Assembly: GCA_016213105.1 (NCBI GenBank)
Contig: JACRBN010000021.1
Location: 30,184 to 94,183 of the forward strand
Source of the DNA: Chloroflexota bacterium
GTDB taxonomy: Bacteria > Chloroflexota > Anaerolineae > Anaerolineales > Villigracilaceae
Reading direction: 5' to 3'
DNA: 64,000 bases
Shown: positions 51,754-62,200 of the stretch, one piece after another
How the letters are laid out: each line of letters opens with the position of its first letter
How positions within the stretch are numbered: position 1 is the first letter of the stretch
Program-made: the position numbers and the translations under genes
The notes under the pieces: model-generated
What the model saw: the letters and a program-made list of their open reading frames with translations, nothing else
Told to the model about the DNA's origin: nothing
Database searches by the model: none

Positions 51754-52437
51754 CTATGCTGTGCGGGTTTGTCTGGTTGTACCCTTGCGGATGCTCCATT
51801 CAGCCACAGCAAGGTTGATCACCCAGGCTGCGCCATTCAACAACGCGTTTTGAAATTCATTGGGTGTGCCGAGGATCAGTGCACCGACCATACCCGTGAA
51901 TACCTGCGTACCTGCACCAAGACCGAGTGCGTAAGCGCGTGTCATCCAAGCTAGGTGCTGATCAACATCCTTCCGCAGGATGGCGAGGTATCCCAAGATG
52001 ATCGAGAGAACCATGCCAGTTCCGAACAGGAGCCGAAAGGCATACAACAGATTGCTTGCGCCTTCCGGGCGGGGATAGAACACGGTCATCCATACCCCTG
52101 AAAGCCCAACGAGAAGTCCAACTGGAACCAGAAACCTGCCAACCCAACGATGCCATTTACTTCCGCGCTGCCAAAGGCGACCCACGAACTGGAGCGCGCC
52201 AAGCAGGGCATAGACTGCAGATGCAACAATGTGAATAACCACAGGCGAGGGAGAGGCAAAGAAGCGCGCGTTATCTGGTGTGATCTCAGCGCCGCTTGCC
52301 AATTCGTTCAAGCGTAACGCGCCAAAGATCAGGGGAATGATGCTGAGAAAGATCAGCCCGGCGGGCACCCACCACGATGTTTGAGTTTTTCTTGCAGGTG
52401 CTTTGATTTGACTTGTATTATGAATGATCCCTTTCAT
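51754..52437 (-). CDS. DUF2306-like membrane protein
   Basis: 227 residues with about six membrane segments. Blocks VVIHIVASAVYALLGALQF, KWHRWVGRFLVPVG and DVDQHLAWMTRAYALG are typical of DUF2306. Function unknown. AAGGAG precedes the ATG. Confidence 0.75.
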   Translation of the reverse strand: MKGIIHNTSQIKAPARKTQTSWWVPAGLIFLSIIPLIFGALRLNELASGAEITPDNARFFASPSPVVIHIVASAVYALLGALQFVGRLWQRGSKWHRWVGRFLVPVGLLVGLSGVWMTVFYPRPEGASNLLYAFRLLFGTGMVLSIILGYLAILRKDVDQHLAWMTRAYALGLGAGTQVFTGMVGALILGTPNEFQNALLNGAAWVINLAVAEWSIRKGTTRQTRTA

Positions 52438-52467
52438 CTTAAACTCCTTGGAAATATTTGTTGATAC

Positions 52468-53145
52468 TCAGGCGACACTGCCTGGTTCCTGTGAAACGAT
52501 TCCCTGAGCAAGCAAGGATTCAGACTGTTTCTCTCGTCGTTCGGAAAAGAGGGCGTATCCCAGCCAGACCATAGCGGCCCCTATCGGTATCGATGTCAAC
52601 TGGACGAGCTGATATGGAAGCAGGGTAAACATGGTGCCCGCCAAAGGCCCTGATATGGCAAGCAGGGCAGACGCCCAGCGCGGAAGGATGCGAGCGCGGA
52701 ACATAGCAATGCCAAATAACAGGGAGCCGAGGACATACAGTATCGATGCGAGGGAATATACTGTTGTGAGTCCGCCAAGGTTCGTGGGGACACCAGTCCC
52801 ACTTGACAACTGCAATGCGCTTTCTACAAACGTTGGCGCTATGGTCGTCAACAGCGGCAAGACTGTAGGTTCGATGAATGAAACGCACATCTGAACTGCA
52901 TAATATATGGTTAGCAGAAGATAGCCAGCCAAACCCTTCCAACCGGTTTCTTCCACTTGTCTGGCATAGAGCCCTGTAATACCGAGCAGACCAAAGATCG
53001 ATATGGAGGTCTTGAAGGAAGTGATGATGATGAATGTGCTGGTATTGATAGATGGATGGGTCGGCTGAATAGCCGTGAAAATAATCCCTGACACCATAGC
53101 GGATAAACCTGCCCAACGGATGAGTTTCGGGGTCGTCACTTTCAT
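52468..53145 (-). CDS. Multi-pass membrane protein, function unknown
   Basis: 225 residues with about six hydrophobic segments; no enzymatic motif. I do not recognise the family (DUF4386 was considered without firm support). AAGGAG precedes the ATG. Its upstream region contains the GTGGGGA-type repeats that also precede the gene at 53317-53733, so the two are probably co-regulated. Confidence 0.6.
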   Translation of the reverse strand: MKVTTPKLIRWAGLSAMVSGIIFTAIQPTHPSINTSTFIIITSFKTSISIFGLLGITGLYARQVEETGWKGLAGYLLLTIYYAVQMCVSFIEPTVLPLLTTIAPTFVESALQLSSGTGVPTNLGGLTTVYSLASILYVLGSLLFGIAMFRARILPRWASALLAISGPLAGTMFTLLPYQLVQLTSIPIGAAMVWLGYALFSERREKQSESLLAQGIVSQEPGSVA

Positions 53146-53149
53146 TTTT

Positions 53150-53278
53150 TCTCCTTTTTTGAACCTATAAAATAAGTGTCAGTGGTGACACCCGACATCG
53201 CTGCCTGTTTGGATTTGATTGATGACAATATACAAATCAATGTGGGGAGCTGTCTTCCCCACATGTGGGGATTTCGTG
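53150..53278 (-). promoter_or_regulatory. Duplicated promoter segment A with GTGGGGA half-sites
   Basis: Contains a perfect palindrome CCCCACATGTGGGG (53257-53270) and two more GTGGGGA copies on either side, four half-sites in all. The whole segment, including TTTTTGAACC and ACAATATACAAATCAATG, is repeated at 53738-53875 before the next gene. MalT sites in E. coli have a GGGGA core, and a MalT-like regulator is encoded at 55684-58398. Confidence 0.65.
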
Positions 53279-53316
53279 TGGGGATTTATGGAGGACGGGA
53301 ACGAGCGATTAGGTAT

Positions 53317-53733
53317 CTACTTCCTCCACGGATCGCCGGGCAACTTTACAAACTGATCGAAGATATAGCCCCAGGGCATCACAAGTGGAACCAACACAAT
53401 ACCCACGAGGTTGTTGATCAGTACCTCTTGAGCGTCCGGAGCTAACTGCCCGGCAGACCATTGGGGGAGCGCGAACGCCAGAACCCAGACAGCCTTCCAC
53501 AGAAACTCGAAGAACAGCAGTGGCAGCATCTTGAGTGGGCGATGAATTCCTACCCCTGCCAAGAATGCTAGACCAGCGAGCACACTGAGCACAACGCTGC
53601 CCATGGTCGACAAGTTTGCAGGAGGGTTGAAAATCGCGGGCAATTTATATATTGCCAACCCAATAGCCATGAACGCATACATCACTCGCAACATATATAG
53701 CCTTAATATCGATACTTCAGACCTGGTATTCAT
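53317..53733 (-). CDS. Small membrane protein, function unknown
   Basis: 138 residues, four hydrophobic segments. The visible blocks are YAFMAIGLAIYKLP, LAFLAGVGIHRPLKMLPLL and the C-terminal GYIFDQFVKLPGDPWRK. The start at 53733 follows AGGAGACAAAT; a longer frame would read through the duplicated promoter. Family not recognised with confidence. Confidence 0.65.
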   Translation of the reverse strand: MNTRSEVSILRLYMLRVMYAFMAIGLAIYKLPAIFNPPANLSTMGSVVLSVLAGLAFLAGVGIHRPLKMLPLLFFEFLWKAVWVLAFALPQWSAGQLAPDAQEVLINNLVGIVLVPLVMPWGYIFDQFVKLPGDPWRK

Positions 53734-53737
53734 ATTT

Positions 53738-53875
53738 GTCTCCTTTTTGAACCGATAAGATAAGTATCTGAGGTGGACACCCGGCGGCGTCGCCTGTTTG
53801 GGTTCGGTTGAAGACAATATACAAATCAATGTGGGGAGTTGTCTTCCCCACATGTGGGGATTTCATGTGGGGAGA
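53738..53875 (-). promoter_or_regulatory. Duplicated promoter segment B with GTGGGGA half-sites
   Basis: Second copy of the segment at 53150-53278. The palindrome CCCCACATGTGGGG lies at 53846-53859. It controls the gene starting at 53733. Confidence 0.65.
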
Positions 53876-53904
53876 ATCAAAAACCCGCCAAAGAAATTTG
53901 GCGG
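53876..53904 (-). terminator. Rho-independent terminator with GAAA-type loop
   Basis: Stem CCCGCCAAA / TTTGGCGGG (9 bp, perfect). On the minus strand it is followed by TTTTTGATT, so it ends minus-strand transcripts entering from the LuxR remnant. Confidence 0.8.
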
Positions 53905-54145
53905 GGTGTTATGAAATACATTATCCACTTTAGCATTTTTATCAATCCCAGTTCGATTGTCCGTTTCATAACCGTCCGGCGGCTATTGACGTTGAGTTTG
54001 CTGAAAATGCTCTTAGTTTGAGTCCGCACCGCGCTCAAAGAGATGACAAGTTCTTGAGCGATCTCGGGACCCGACAACTTGGTCTTGAATCAGCACAGGA
54101 TACCCAACTCACACTGACTGAACGCCTCGATCAAGGGTCGTAAAA
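53905..54145 (-). pseudogene. Decayed 3' fragment of a MalT-like LuxR gene
   Basis: The segment aligns with the 3' end of the regulator gene at 55684-58398, for example GSGPEIAQELVIS and SIFSKLNVNSRR against SGPEIAQKLVIA and SIYSKLGVNNRR. A single-base insertion in the stretch TCTTGAATCAGC breaks the frame, the original stop is lost and the ATPase part is missing. It appears to be the relic of a second regulator copy. Confidence 0.75.
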
Positions 54146-54215
54146 CATTTGGACCAGGGAGCTGCCCTTTGTTGATGTATTCCTAAGTTCTGCCGTACGA
54201 GAACGGTTGAATCAA

Positions 54216-55388
54216 CTATTCTGGCTTGGTAACGGACAAGGAATCCTGCAAGGCTTTTGGATCAGCACGCTTTGCCCTTCGAGGTAAAAACAAACAACTA
54301 ACCAAAATGGAGATCGCCATTAAACCAATCGTCACGGGATACACGATCATTGGATCGCGTTCATAAAGAATGCCTGAGATCGGCGGTGCAAGAATGATAA
54401 TAGCTGCGCCCACGGTTTCCATGATGCCATAAGTCATCCCCATTTGCGAATTATGGACCAACTCGCGCGCCTGCGCCATCGCCATTGGTCGGCTGACACG
54501 GTATCCGCCGAGTAGGAAATATCCCAGGGCGAAGAGAGGCGAAACTGTTGCTTTCCAAATGATGAGTGCGAACAGGGTTACCAGAACCTGTGTGAGGATA
54601 AAGCCGCGGCGCGGTTCCACTCGACTAAACAAAAGCGCCATCAACGAATTCCCCACAGCACCTATTGTAAAGAGAAGTCCAACCTCACTTAACGAGAGGC
54701 TACGTACTTCTGTCAAAAAGTTCGGCGTAAGTGGCTGTGCAAGATACATGGAGAAAAGCGTAAATGCTGTTATGAGCGTCAAAATGATCAAGTGTTTGTT
54801 ACCTATTAATTTCTGCGGAGAAGTATTGGGATCATGATGGTCAATGGGCTGGGTTTCCAGGAAAAACATGATAATAGTCGAAGGAACAAATAACGCCGCA
54901 GCAGCGAAATAACTCATCCGCATCCCGTATGTGTCGCCGATCCAGCCTCCGACAAGGGGGCCGAGCGCCATCCCCAGAAATAAAGGTGCATTCGTCAAGG
55001 AGAGCACGGTGCCCACGGACCACCTGCCGCGCACCGCTGTCACATAACTACTGAGCGGCGCCGATACGAAGGCGGTTGAGGCGTAGCCAAACAAACCAAT
55101 CAGATACAGTGGCAAAGATAGAGCAAAGCCCATGACCAGGGTGGTGATCAATCCCATCAACCGGGCACTGATCAAAAGCGGTCTGCTGCCAATTCGATCC
55201 GCCAGTCGCCCGGCGGGAAGGTGGGTGATCGCCATGGCCAGTCCATAAGCGCCGAACACAATCCCAATCTCAGATTTCCCCAGGGAAAACTCCTTATCCA
55301 GATAAATCGTCATGAAATTCAGGAACATACGCTCACCAAATCCCCAAAGGAACAAAGCAACTGCGATTAATGGAATATTACGGTTCAT
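54216..55388 (-). CDS. Major facilitator superfamily transporter
   Basis: 390 residues, about twelve membrane helices. The MFS loop motif is GRLADRIGSRPLL after helix 2, with a second related turn in helix 7-8 (FSRVEPRRGF). It probably exports a drug or small metabolite, but the substrate cannot be told from sequence. A good AGGAGG precedes the ATG. Confidence 0.88.
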   Translation of the reverse strand: MNRNIPLIAVALFLWGFGERMFLNFMTIYLDKEFSLGKSEIGIVFGAYGLAMAITHLPAGRLADRIGSRPLLISARLMGLITTLVMGFALSLPLYLIGLFGYASTAFVSAPLSSYVTAVRGRWSVGTVLSLTNAPLFLGMALGPLVGGWIGDTYGMRMSYFAAAALFVPSTIIMFFLETQPIDHHDPNTSPQKLIGNKHLIILTLITAFTLFSMYLAQPLTPNFLTEVRSLSLSEVGLLFTIGAVGNSLMALLFSRVEPRRGFILTQVLVTLFALIIWKATVSPLFALGYFLLGGYRVSRPMAMAQARELVHNSQMGMTYGIMETVGAAIIILAPPISGILYERDPMIVYPVTIGLMAISILVSCLFLPRRAKRADPKALQDSLSVTKPE

Positions 55389-55683
55389 GTTTTCCTCCTA
55401 AACGTGATATGACCCATTTGTCAAAACTGACTGGATTAAACATTCTTAACGACTCCATTGCAATCCGACCTTCAGGATTCGCACGGATGATCGCATCGAC
55501 GCTCAAAAACCGTGAAAGCCTGGCTTGGATGCCTTCATGAAGATGACGTTAAATAAAGTTGTTCGCGATAATGGAATGCCGCTTTGAGTATTACGATGTC
55601 TTCGTGACGCGAAGAGGATAGTTCGCATGGGTGGATCGCTATTCGAAGTGTTGGGCACCTACGCCAGAAATCTGATTGCGCGG
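55389..55683. other. Intergenic region without recognised features
   Basis: About 295 bp between the MFS gene and the end of the MalT-like regulator. Short open frames on both strands do not resemble any protein I know, and I see no clear hairpin. Confidence 0.5.
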
Positions 55684-58398
55684 CTAGATCAAATTCAGTT
55701 CGGTTGCCCGTTTGACGGCCGCACGACGATTATTGACGCCGAGTTTGCTGTAGATACTCTTGGTGTGTGAACGAATAGTGCTGACGGCGATGACAAGTTT
55801 CTGAGCGATCTCGGGACCCGATAACTCGGTCTTGAACAGGCGCAGGATGTCCAACTCCCGCTGACTGAGCGGCTCGATCAGAGGCGGTTGTTGTATGTGT
55901 ATAGATCGCGCAAAACCAGAAAGAAGTTTATCTACATAATTCGACAGTTCATGATTATTGACGCGCGATCGCTTGTCAATTGACCTGCGAAAATCCATAA
56001 GCAGCGCCCGCAAGGATTCCCCTTCGTCTATAAAGATTCGGAAGAAACCCTCGGGTTGTGCAAGAGCCAAGGCGTGTTCCAGCGATGCGTGAGCCTTGGA
56101 TAGATCTCCCTTTACTTGATAAGCGAGCACTTGTGCCACCAAAACCTCAAGGATGCTTCTCAATCTCTTTCTGTCTTCTGCTGCTTTCAGAAGGCGTTCT
56201 AATAAGTCCAATGCCTTAAGAAAAGCACTCTCATCGCGATTTTCCTGATATTCGGCAAGTAGAACACGTGCCAGGGTGATATGTTCAAACTCTTGAAAAT
56301 AGACAAGTTCATCGTCCACCGATAGCCCTTGTTCGTTTGCCCACTTCCTTGCTTTAAGTAATTGCTTTTGCTTAAGATAGATTCTCGCTTTTAAGGCATC
56401 AACCGGGCGTGTATGGGGCATGAGGGTCTTAATATAAAAGTGTTTGGCATCGTCCAATAGTTCAAGTGCCGCATCCAATTCTTCCCCTGCCTCTTTCAAT
56501 CGAGCTTGAGCAATACAGTTACGGTAGGACCAGTCAACACTCCTGTGCAAATTAGCCATTTCAAGACTCTTTTGAAAGTGTTGATCGGCAGCGTTGTTGT
56601 CTCCCATCTCGTGATACAGCATCGACAATCCCAAATAAGGATGCGCCATAACTCGCAAGACTCTGCTATCGTGTTCTGCGGCAAGTTGTAAAGTTCGCTG
56701 ATATGTCCTTAACGCTTCGAGGAGGCGCCCTTGTACCGCCAAGATATCTGCCTTTTCAGCCATTGCGTAGGCAAAGGCTGAAAAGTAATTGCCTATCTTC
56801 AAGGAGTTATCAATCCAATCGTCCATGGATCGGCAGGCTGCTTCCAAATCGCCATTGATCAAGTAAGTGGCTCCCAGAATTGCCGTAGCCTGAGAACGTA
56901 AGAATTGATCTTCCTCAGGTATGAGTTCAAGCACCAGTTCAGCATACTTTTTTGCAGAGAGAAAATCACGTCGCGTCTGGGCATTGTAAGCGCGGGCAAA
57001 CGCAATTCTGGCCCGCAGGGAACGAAATTGCTTGTTATCAACAATGACCATTCCATCGGATGGATCTTTCAGACACCGTTCCGCATCACGCAGGCGGGAT
57101 TCGCTGGCATCCACTTCATGCACATCCATAAGCCCCCAGGCAATTTGAGCGCAAAGGACGGGACGAGAACGGATCAACTCCTCTGGTAACTGCTTCACCC
57201 AACCCAGCCAGGCAACTGACTGAAAACTTTGATACATAACCTGCCAACTGGTTTCGGCCAACCCTGCTACTCGTTCGAAATCCTCGGCAGCATATGCATG
57301 GCAGATCGCATCGGCCACTGAACCGTTCTGCTCATACCACTTACTCGCACGATTATTCAAAGTTTGTAGCTGATCAGGTTGCTCTACCTTTAGGTGCATG
57401 CGAAGCATCTCGGCAAAAAGATGGTGGTAGCGATACCAATGTCGCTTATCATCCAACGGAATGACAAACAAATTACCTCGTTGCAATTGCTCCAATTTCG
57501 ATTTGCTTCCCAGTTGAGATGTGACGGCATCGCAGAGCGGGCCGTTCAAGCGTTCAAGAATAGATGTTTGAAGCAGAAAGTTTCGAACAGGCTCAGGCTG
57601 GCGTTGTAACACTTCTTCGACCAAATAATCCACAATATAACGATGGTCTCCGGCAAATACCTGGACGAATCCATGCACATCCTCTTGTCCCTTCATCGAA
57701 AGTGCGGCGAGTTGAAGACCAGCGATCCAGCCTTCGGTGCGGGTTTCCAGTGCGGCAACTTCTTCCACTGAAAGATCAAGGTTCATCACCTGGTTGAGAA
57801 ATTCTGTTGCTTCGGATGGGGTAAAGCGCAGGTCTGCCGCGCGGATTTCGGTCAATTGATTTCGAGCGCGTAACCGAGTAATAGGCAACGACGGATCCTC
57901 ACGGGTGGTAATGACCAGGTGCATTTGAGGAGGCATATGTTCGATCAAAAAAGTGAGTGTATCATCGACCGATGATGCATCCGTTAGATGGTAGTCGTCA
58001 AGAACGAGTATGAAATCGTTTGGGATGGTCGTTATTTCATTGAGGAGGGCGGTTAGAATTACATCAACCGGTGGTGTTTGAGGGGATTGGAGGGCATCCA
58101 GTATGTCCGCCCCCAGATTTGGCGAAACAGTCTGCAATGTGCTGATAACATAGATCAAAAACCGCTCGGCGTTATTATCATTTTCATCGAGTGATAACCA
58201 GGCAACCTGTTGCCCGCAATTCACAATCCATTCACTGACCAATGTGCTTTTTCCAAAGCCGGCAGGGGCAGAAATGAGGGCCAATTTGTGTCCCGTAAGT
58301 AAACCCTCTGTAAGTTGCTTAACCAAACGTGACCGGACTACTACTTTGGAAGGTGGTGGGGGAGTATAAAATTTAGTGGTCAGTATAGGTGTCGCCAT
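55684..58398 (-). CDS. MalT-like LuxR-family ATP-dependent regulator
   Basis: 904 residues of the large STAND-type regulator class. N-terminal NTPase: Walker A SAPAGFGKSTL near residue 36, Walker B FILVLDDYH. A long helical TPR-like sensor region follows (about 350-830) and a C-terminal LuxR helix-turn-helix (LSQRELDILRLFKTELSGPEIA). These proteins activate genes when an inducer and ATP bind. The inducer is unknown; nearby GTGGGGA repeats are candidate sites. The start at 58398 (MATPILTTKFYTPPPP) is typical of the family. Confidence 0.92.
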   Translation of the reverse strand: MATPILTTKFYTPPPPSKVVVRSRLVKQLTEGLLTGHKLALISAPAGFGKSTLVSEWIVNCGQQVAWLSLDENDNNAERFLIYVISTLQTVSPNLGADILDALQSPQTPPVDVILTALLNEITTIPNDFILVLDDYHLTDASSVDDTLTFLIEHMPPQMHLVITTREDPSLPITRLRARNQLTEIRAADLRFTPSEATEFLNQVMNLDLSVEEVAALETRTEGWIAGLQLAALSMKGQEDVHGFVQVFAGDHRYIVDYLVEEVLQRQPEPVRNFLLQTSILERLNGPLCDAVTSQLGSKSKLEQLQRGNLFVIPLDDKRHWYRYHHLFAEMLRMHLKVEQPDQLQTLNNRASKWYEQNGSVADAICHAYAAEDFERVAGLAETSWQVMYQSFQSVAWLGWVKQLPEELIRSRPVLCAQIAWGLMDVHEVDASESRLRDAERCLKDPSDGMVIVDNKQFRSLRARIAFARAYNAQTRRDFLSAKKYAELVLELIPEEDQFLRSQATAILGATYLINGDLEAACRSMDDWIDNSLKIGNYFSAFAYAMAEKADILAVQGRLLEALRTYQRTLQLAAEHDSRVLRVMAHPYLGLSMLYHEMGDNNAADQHFQKSLEMANLHRSVDWSYRNCIAQARLKEAGEELDAALELLDDAKHFYIKTLMPHTRPVDALKARIYLKQKQLLKARKWANEQGLSVDDELVYFQEFEHITLARVLLAEYQENRDESAFLKALDLLERLLKAAEDRKRLRSILEVLVAQVLAYQVKGDLSKAHASLEHALALAQPEGFFRIFIDEGESLRALLMDFRRSIDKRSRVNNHELSNYVDKLLSGFARSIHIQQPPLIEPLSQRELDILRLFKTELSGPEIAQKLVIAVSTIRSHTKSIYSKLGVNNRRAAVKRATELNLI

Positions 58399-58520
58399 AC
58401 ATAAATTATATAACACCTTGGGTTATCTTTAACACAGGGTGACCATATTTATACAAGTGTGGAATTTAAGATGTCGCTACACTACAACCTGGTTGGTAAA
58501 AAACGGCACTCAAGTTACTG

Positions 58521-58781
58521 GTTTCAATCCTCTGAAGAGAGGCAAGGCGATGGGACGAAGGTGCGAAGTTTCACGTACCACGTTCCAAGTCGCAGACTTA
58601 ACTCCCCATCCTCTGTCCCATCCTAACTCTCCGCGTTTCAATCCCGCGCCCCGCGCTCTTTGCGGGGTCTGAAGAGAGGCAAGGAGATGGGACGGAGGTG
58701 CGAAGTTTCACGTACCACGTTTCAAGTCACAGGCTTAACTCCTCACCCGCTGTCCCATCCTAACTCTCCGCGTTTCAATCC
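58521..58781 (+). repeat. Two diverged direct repeats in an intergenic region
   Basis: Units at about 58532-58668 and 58669-58800 share GCGAAGTTTCACGTACCACG and TGTCCCATCCTAACTCTCCG. GTTTCAATCC occurs at 58521, 58635 and 58772. Spacing and length do not suit a CRISPR array. The rest of 58399-59251 shows no gene. Confidence 0.7.
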
Positions 58782-59251
58782 TGCGCCCTCTGTGACTATA
58801 ATGGTGAGACAATGGGCTTGTGAGTCGGGAGGAGGGAAAAGTGTGTCGGTTTGAATATCGGTCTCCTTTTCACACGAAGAGAATTCAACCCTGTTTTAGC
58901 CCAAAATCCATATCGTCGCCTACTCATACATGTTATTTTGGCAAACTGCCATCAAAACCACCTTGGATCCCGATTATCCATATCCCGGCCTTGAGCGTCA
59001 CTTCCAGCCCTCGTCTTGATTCGGATTGATGAGTCTTGATTGTACGGATAAATTGCAGGCTGGCTTTCACGCTGCACCTTTATTGGGTGAATCCTTCAGC
59101 CATCCATCCGTTTGTTCGTAGACCACCCAGCGGTTGGCTTGTGACTAAATGCACTTGAACTTCAGCTTGCAAAAATGTAAAGTAAAGGTGGTGTTGTTCT
59201 GCGTGTTCTGTACGGGTTTGGGGCGACATCGCCCTACCCGGGGAGGAAGCC

Positions 59252-62200
59252 ATGAATGTCATGCGTATCTTTTGGTTCCGCAGCCTGATCGCCGCGCTTG
59301 TGGCGGTTCTTTGTTTACACACTGGTATACCCGTGGGGGCGTCGGCAAATGGAGAGGAGAGTAGCCCCCTTCTCCTGGCCCCCACCGATCTGTATAGTCT
59401 CGACCTCCAAGTAGATGGTGTTGACGATTATGCCAGCGCGCCCGATTCCGCCAGCCTGGATGTGGGTACAGGGGCGGCTGACGATTTTACCCTCGAAACC
59501 TTCTTTTATGTTCCCGATCTGACCAATACCACCACCGACACCCTGTTTTGGAAAAATGGAGCGTATGGTCTGTATATCCTGTATTACACCGCCCAGGCCG
59601 ACAGGTTCATCTTCCGTATCAATACCGATCCAACCAATTACGTGTACATGTTTTATAGCGTTGACCTCGGCACAGGCTGGCACCACGTCGCGGCTGTTTT
59701 CGACAACGAATACACTGCCTCGCAGGACCAGATGGCGCTCTACCTGGATGGCAATCTGGCCATTTCCAGCACTGCCGCCGAATGGACGCCCGGGCTTCTC
59801 AATTCCTCCTCGGCCCTGAACCTGGGCGGATACTCTGGGATCAATTCCCTGAACGGCTGGATGGAGGAGACCCGTATCTCGAACAGTGTCCGCTACAGCG
59901 GCTCGACCTATACGGTTCCAACGACGCCCTTCGCCTCCGACGGGAATACCAACGCCCTGTGGCACTTCGATGACGGCTGGGACACCACTACGTTCAGCGA
60001 TGGATCGGGCAACGGGAACACGCTCACGGGCCAGAACGGCGCAAAAATCGGGAATCCCACAGGCACACCGCCGGTTCCCGGCGACTTCGGGAAATCCGCG
60101 CCCGCAGATGATGCAGTCGGGCAATCCACTTCCCCCACCCTCGTCTGGAATGCAAGCAGCGGGGCGGACAACTACGAATATTGTTATGACACCTCAGACA
60201 ACAATACCTGCAATGGAACATGGACATCCACAGGCCAGAATATCTGGGTGGACCTGAGTGGGCTGGCCATTAATACCACCTACTCATGGCAGGTGCGCGC
60301 AGTCAACACAAGCGGCAGCACGGAGGCCAATGCAGGCAACTGGTGGTCGTTCACAACAACCGCTGGCGCCCCTGGAGCCTTCAACAAATCCACACCTGGC
60401 GACGGTGCAAGCGGGCAATCGCTCGACCTAATGCTCTCGTGGAATGCCAGTGCAGGCGCAGCCAGCTATGAGGTTTGTTATGACACCTCCGACAACAGCA
60501 CCTGCAACGCGACTTGGACACCCAACGGTACCGATACCTCGATCGGGGTGAACGGCCTGGTGGCCGGCACCACGTATTATTGGCAGGTCCGCGCCCTCAA
60601 TGAAAACGGGAGCACCCTGGCTGATGAGGGCGCCTGGTGGTCATTCACCACGCTCTCCACTGCTCCATCCGCCTTTGGCAAGCTCTCCCCCGCAGACGGC
60701 GCCCAGGATCAATCCACCAACCCGACGCTCTCCTGGGCCGCCAGCATAGGCGCGGCCAGCTACGAGTATTGTTACGATACAAGCGCCAACTCCACCTGCA
60801 ACAGTGCGTGGACTTCAACCGCCTCCGCCTCTGCCAACCTCGGCGGGTTGTCGCTCATCACCACCTATTACTGGCAGGTGCGTGCTATCAATGCCAGCGA
60901 TACCACATATGCCGATGGAGGTACCTGGTGGAGCTTTACCACATCCTCTTCAGAGACGGCTCAGCCCGGACCCACTTATACGGTCAACACGACAGCCCAT
61001 GCCAGCGACGGCGTTTGCGGGGTTGATCATTGCACCTTCTGGGAGGCGCTCGATACGGCCAATGCAGATGGGGTACCCAATACCATCGAACTGCAAGCGG
61101 ACACAATCTACACCCTGACTCAATTTGTCAGTACAGAGCGCGGCCAGACCGGCCTGCCGGCCATTACGAGTGAGATCACTGTCAACGGTCATAATGCGAT
61201 CATCCAAAGGGATCCAACCTACCCGTGCATAGACGATGACGCGGCTGAAGCAACAGAATTTCGAATCTTTTACATTACATCAAATTCCTCCCTCACCTTG
61301 AATGATCTGACCATACGGCATGGATGTGCCAGCGGCCCACTGGATAATTATCAAGGATATGGGGGTGGAATTTTCAAATACCACGGCACCCTCAGCGTGT
61401 CGAACAGCACCATCGCAGAGAACACCGCCACGCATGGCGGAGGAATCGCAGGCATCTTTGGCACAATGACGCTGACCGAAAGCGCGATTACAGGTAATTC
61501 GAGCACGTATGGCGGGGGGGTGTATGTTGAAGACATCATGACCATCACAAACAGTTACATCATGGACAACACAGCCACCGATTTTGGAGGCGGCGTCAGC
61601 GTTCTAAATTCAGGCCAGGTCAAACTAAACAGCAGCACCATTTCCGGGAATCAGGTCGAGGGTGTCATCGATGGAAATGGCATGGGAGGCGGGATATTCA
61701 ACAGCGGGAACCTGACCATAACAGACAGCATCATCCATAACAACTCAGCTAATGGTTACAGCCCCACACCATCTTCCTACTTCCCAGCATACGGAGGTGG
61801 AATCGAGAGTCATGGGACCCTATCCCTGTCAAACAGCACCGTATCCAACAATTCGGCAGCAGGGGGCGCGGGCATCAGAAGTTCGGGGACATTGTCTCTT
61901 GCCGACTGTGATTTTTTGGAGAACAAGACAGTTCCCTCATATGGGTGGAACGGCGGAGGCCTACAAAACCTTGGGACGGCTGTTGTAAACCGCTGTACAT
62001 TCGAAGGCAATAATGCCGCATATGGGGGTGGGATTCAGAGTGAAAGCGCCATTACGATTACGGACAGCTCCTTTACGAACAATTCAGCCAGTTGGGGCGG
62101 CGCCATCTCCAGTCATGGCGACCTGTCCATAACCAACAGCGCGCTCATCAACAACTCCTCGCAGGGCGGCGGCGCGCTTTATACAGACCTGGGTGTGCTC

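Noticed and set aside
58521..58781. CRISPR array suggested by recurring GTTTCAATCC
   Set aside because: Only three occurrences at 114 and 137 bp; the similarity extends through the supposed spacers, and no cas genes are present.
58439..59029. Small plus-strand open frames between the MalT-like regulator and the SLH gene
   Set aside because: They are translations of the direct repeats (Pro/Arg/Ser-rich) without ribosome sites.
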